Of a stretch of 64,000 nucleotides of DNA, positions 63,069 to 64,000 are shown piece after piece. Made by a program: the position numbers and the translations under genes. Within the stretch, counting starts at the first letter, position 1; every line of letters begins with the position of its first letter. Source of the DNA: Thamnaconus septentrionalis (taxonomy: Eukaryota; Chordata; Actinopteri; Tetraodontiformes; Monacanthidae); contig CM020503.1 of assembly GCA_009823395.1 (NCBI GenBank), positions 915,001-979,000 on the forward strand, given 5' to 3'. Below the pieces are notes generated by a model, which saw only the letters and a program-made list of their open reading frames with translations, did no database searches and was not told the origin of the DNA.

Positions 63069-63778
63069 AGTCACGTTGAACATTTAAAAAGTCGGTACAT
63101 AAAACAACAACGGACACAGGAGCTGTGTCCAAAATGAAGTACTTCTGTTTGGTATACTACTCTCATGAAGTACTCTTATTCTGCTACAGTGCACTTGTTT
63201 GCTTTTGTTCTTACCAGAAAAAAAGGAACTGTAAACCTTCTTCTTCATCAAACAGTTCACAATTAGCTGTCTTTACGAACAGTTAAAGAGAGCTACCTCG
63301 ACATCATGGCTGACTAAAATGTGCTACGATAGCAAGAAGTAGCTGCCAGAAGCAGCTGGCAGTTTCAATGCTCAGTAGCATGGTAACACCGATATGCAGA
63401 TTGTGCATCACCAACAAGGTGTTTGTTGGCATTTTTCCATGCTTCTTTTTGTGCACTTTTACCCATGTGCTTACTCAGAAGTACAAAAGACGTAAAGAAA
63501 CGCGTGATTTGGGACACCTGCTTTCGTGACACATGATTAAATTTCTCTCAAAAGTTTTCAAGTAGCTAGGAGAGAAGAGGGCACCTGAGTTCTCAAGACC
63601 AAAATGACTGCTCCTCCTTGTTTCCATCATCCATCCAGACGGTTGTAGCAGCTTTGGTGGGAAGTCGCTGCCCCCTGTCTTCAAGGATGATAAGAATAAT
63701 AAGCGGTAACATCTTAAAACAGCAGCATTATGAGCTGTGTCCAGTGAGCGAGGAATTAGGTGTTCTTTTCTTCTCTTC

Positions 63779-63779
63779 A

Positions 63780-63811
<32 letters not shown>
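63779..63811. repeat. (CA)n microsatellite
   Basis: CA tract with one TACA interruption near its left end. Confidence 0.92.
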
Positions 63812-64000
63812 GATGGATGTGACCGATGCATCAGAGAGGCTTTTGTGCAGCACTGACGAGCGCTAGAGTACCAATGTAAGGAGCTAAAATCACAGCACTA
63901 TTGACGGAGGGGGGGGGAGATGCTTTGTCGCACTCGTCCGCTGAATCAATCTCGGCATTATTGACGGGAAGTTATATAGAAAAAGGCGAAGCCAGACAAT

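Larger units (their letters stand above)
62600..64000. other. Intergenic stretch to window end
   Basis: Apart from the 47-bp duplication and the CA tract no element or exon is recognised. Confidence 0.5.

Overview
The window is vertebrate, almost certainly teleost (probably percomorph) genomic DNA. Coding exons are split by introns with canonical GT..AG ends, dinucleotide microsatellites are dense, and fish-type repeats are everywhere: Mermaid/DANA-like and V-SINE-like tRNA SINEs, a CR1/L2/Rex1-type LINE, hAT, Harbinger-like and Tc1-like elements. There is no operon structure and no prokaryotic gene.

One protein-coding gene is recognisable: the 3' two-thirds of a glutamate receptor delta-1 (grid1) gene on the + strand. 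Nine exons between 4153 and 28554 join in frame (phases 0,0,0,1,2,0,2,0) into 621 residues plus stop. They encode the end of the amino-terminal domain, ligand-binding lobe S1, M1, pore loop M2, M3, lobe S2, M4 and the full cytoplasmic tail with the C-terminal PDZ ligand STSI. The N-terminal ~390 residues and the promoter lie upstream. Phases, junctions and order agree with vertebrate GRID1; the tail matches GRID1 rather than GRID2. I cannot tell grid1a from grid1b.

Layout: 1-4152 upstream intron, with an interspersed element split by a ~365 bp (TA)n tract. 4153-14270 exons 1-7 in a compact cluster (LBD S1, channel, most of S2). 14271-22007 a 7.7 kb intron with a SINE-seeded minisatellite and a foldback element carrying a long (TTC)n. 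22008-22248 exon 8 (end of S2, M4). 22249-28062 intron, starting with 40 open codons that would give a different tail if retained. 28063-28554 last exon; 3'UTR to about 29.2 kb or 30.8 kb. From ~30.8 kb to the end I see no host coding exon, only repeats and unique non-coding DNA. Largest repeat there: a decayed minus-strand LINE (51.8-55.9 kb) split by an internally deleted hAT element. At 59.7-61.5 kb three layers are nested: degenerate GGGTTA-type repeats, a Harbinger-like element, and a SINE with an 11 bp target duplication.

Points most worth a second look: a histidine codon at the pore position equivalent to the iGluR Q/R site; the read-through open frame after M4 ending in another class I PDZ-type terminus (TQL); complementary TG and CA repeats bracketing the M3 exon; and a perfect 20 bp-arm hairpin at 32.6 kb.
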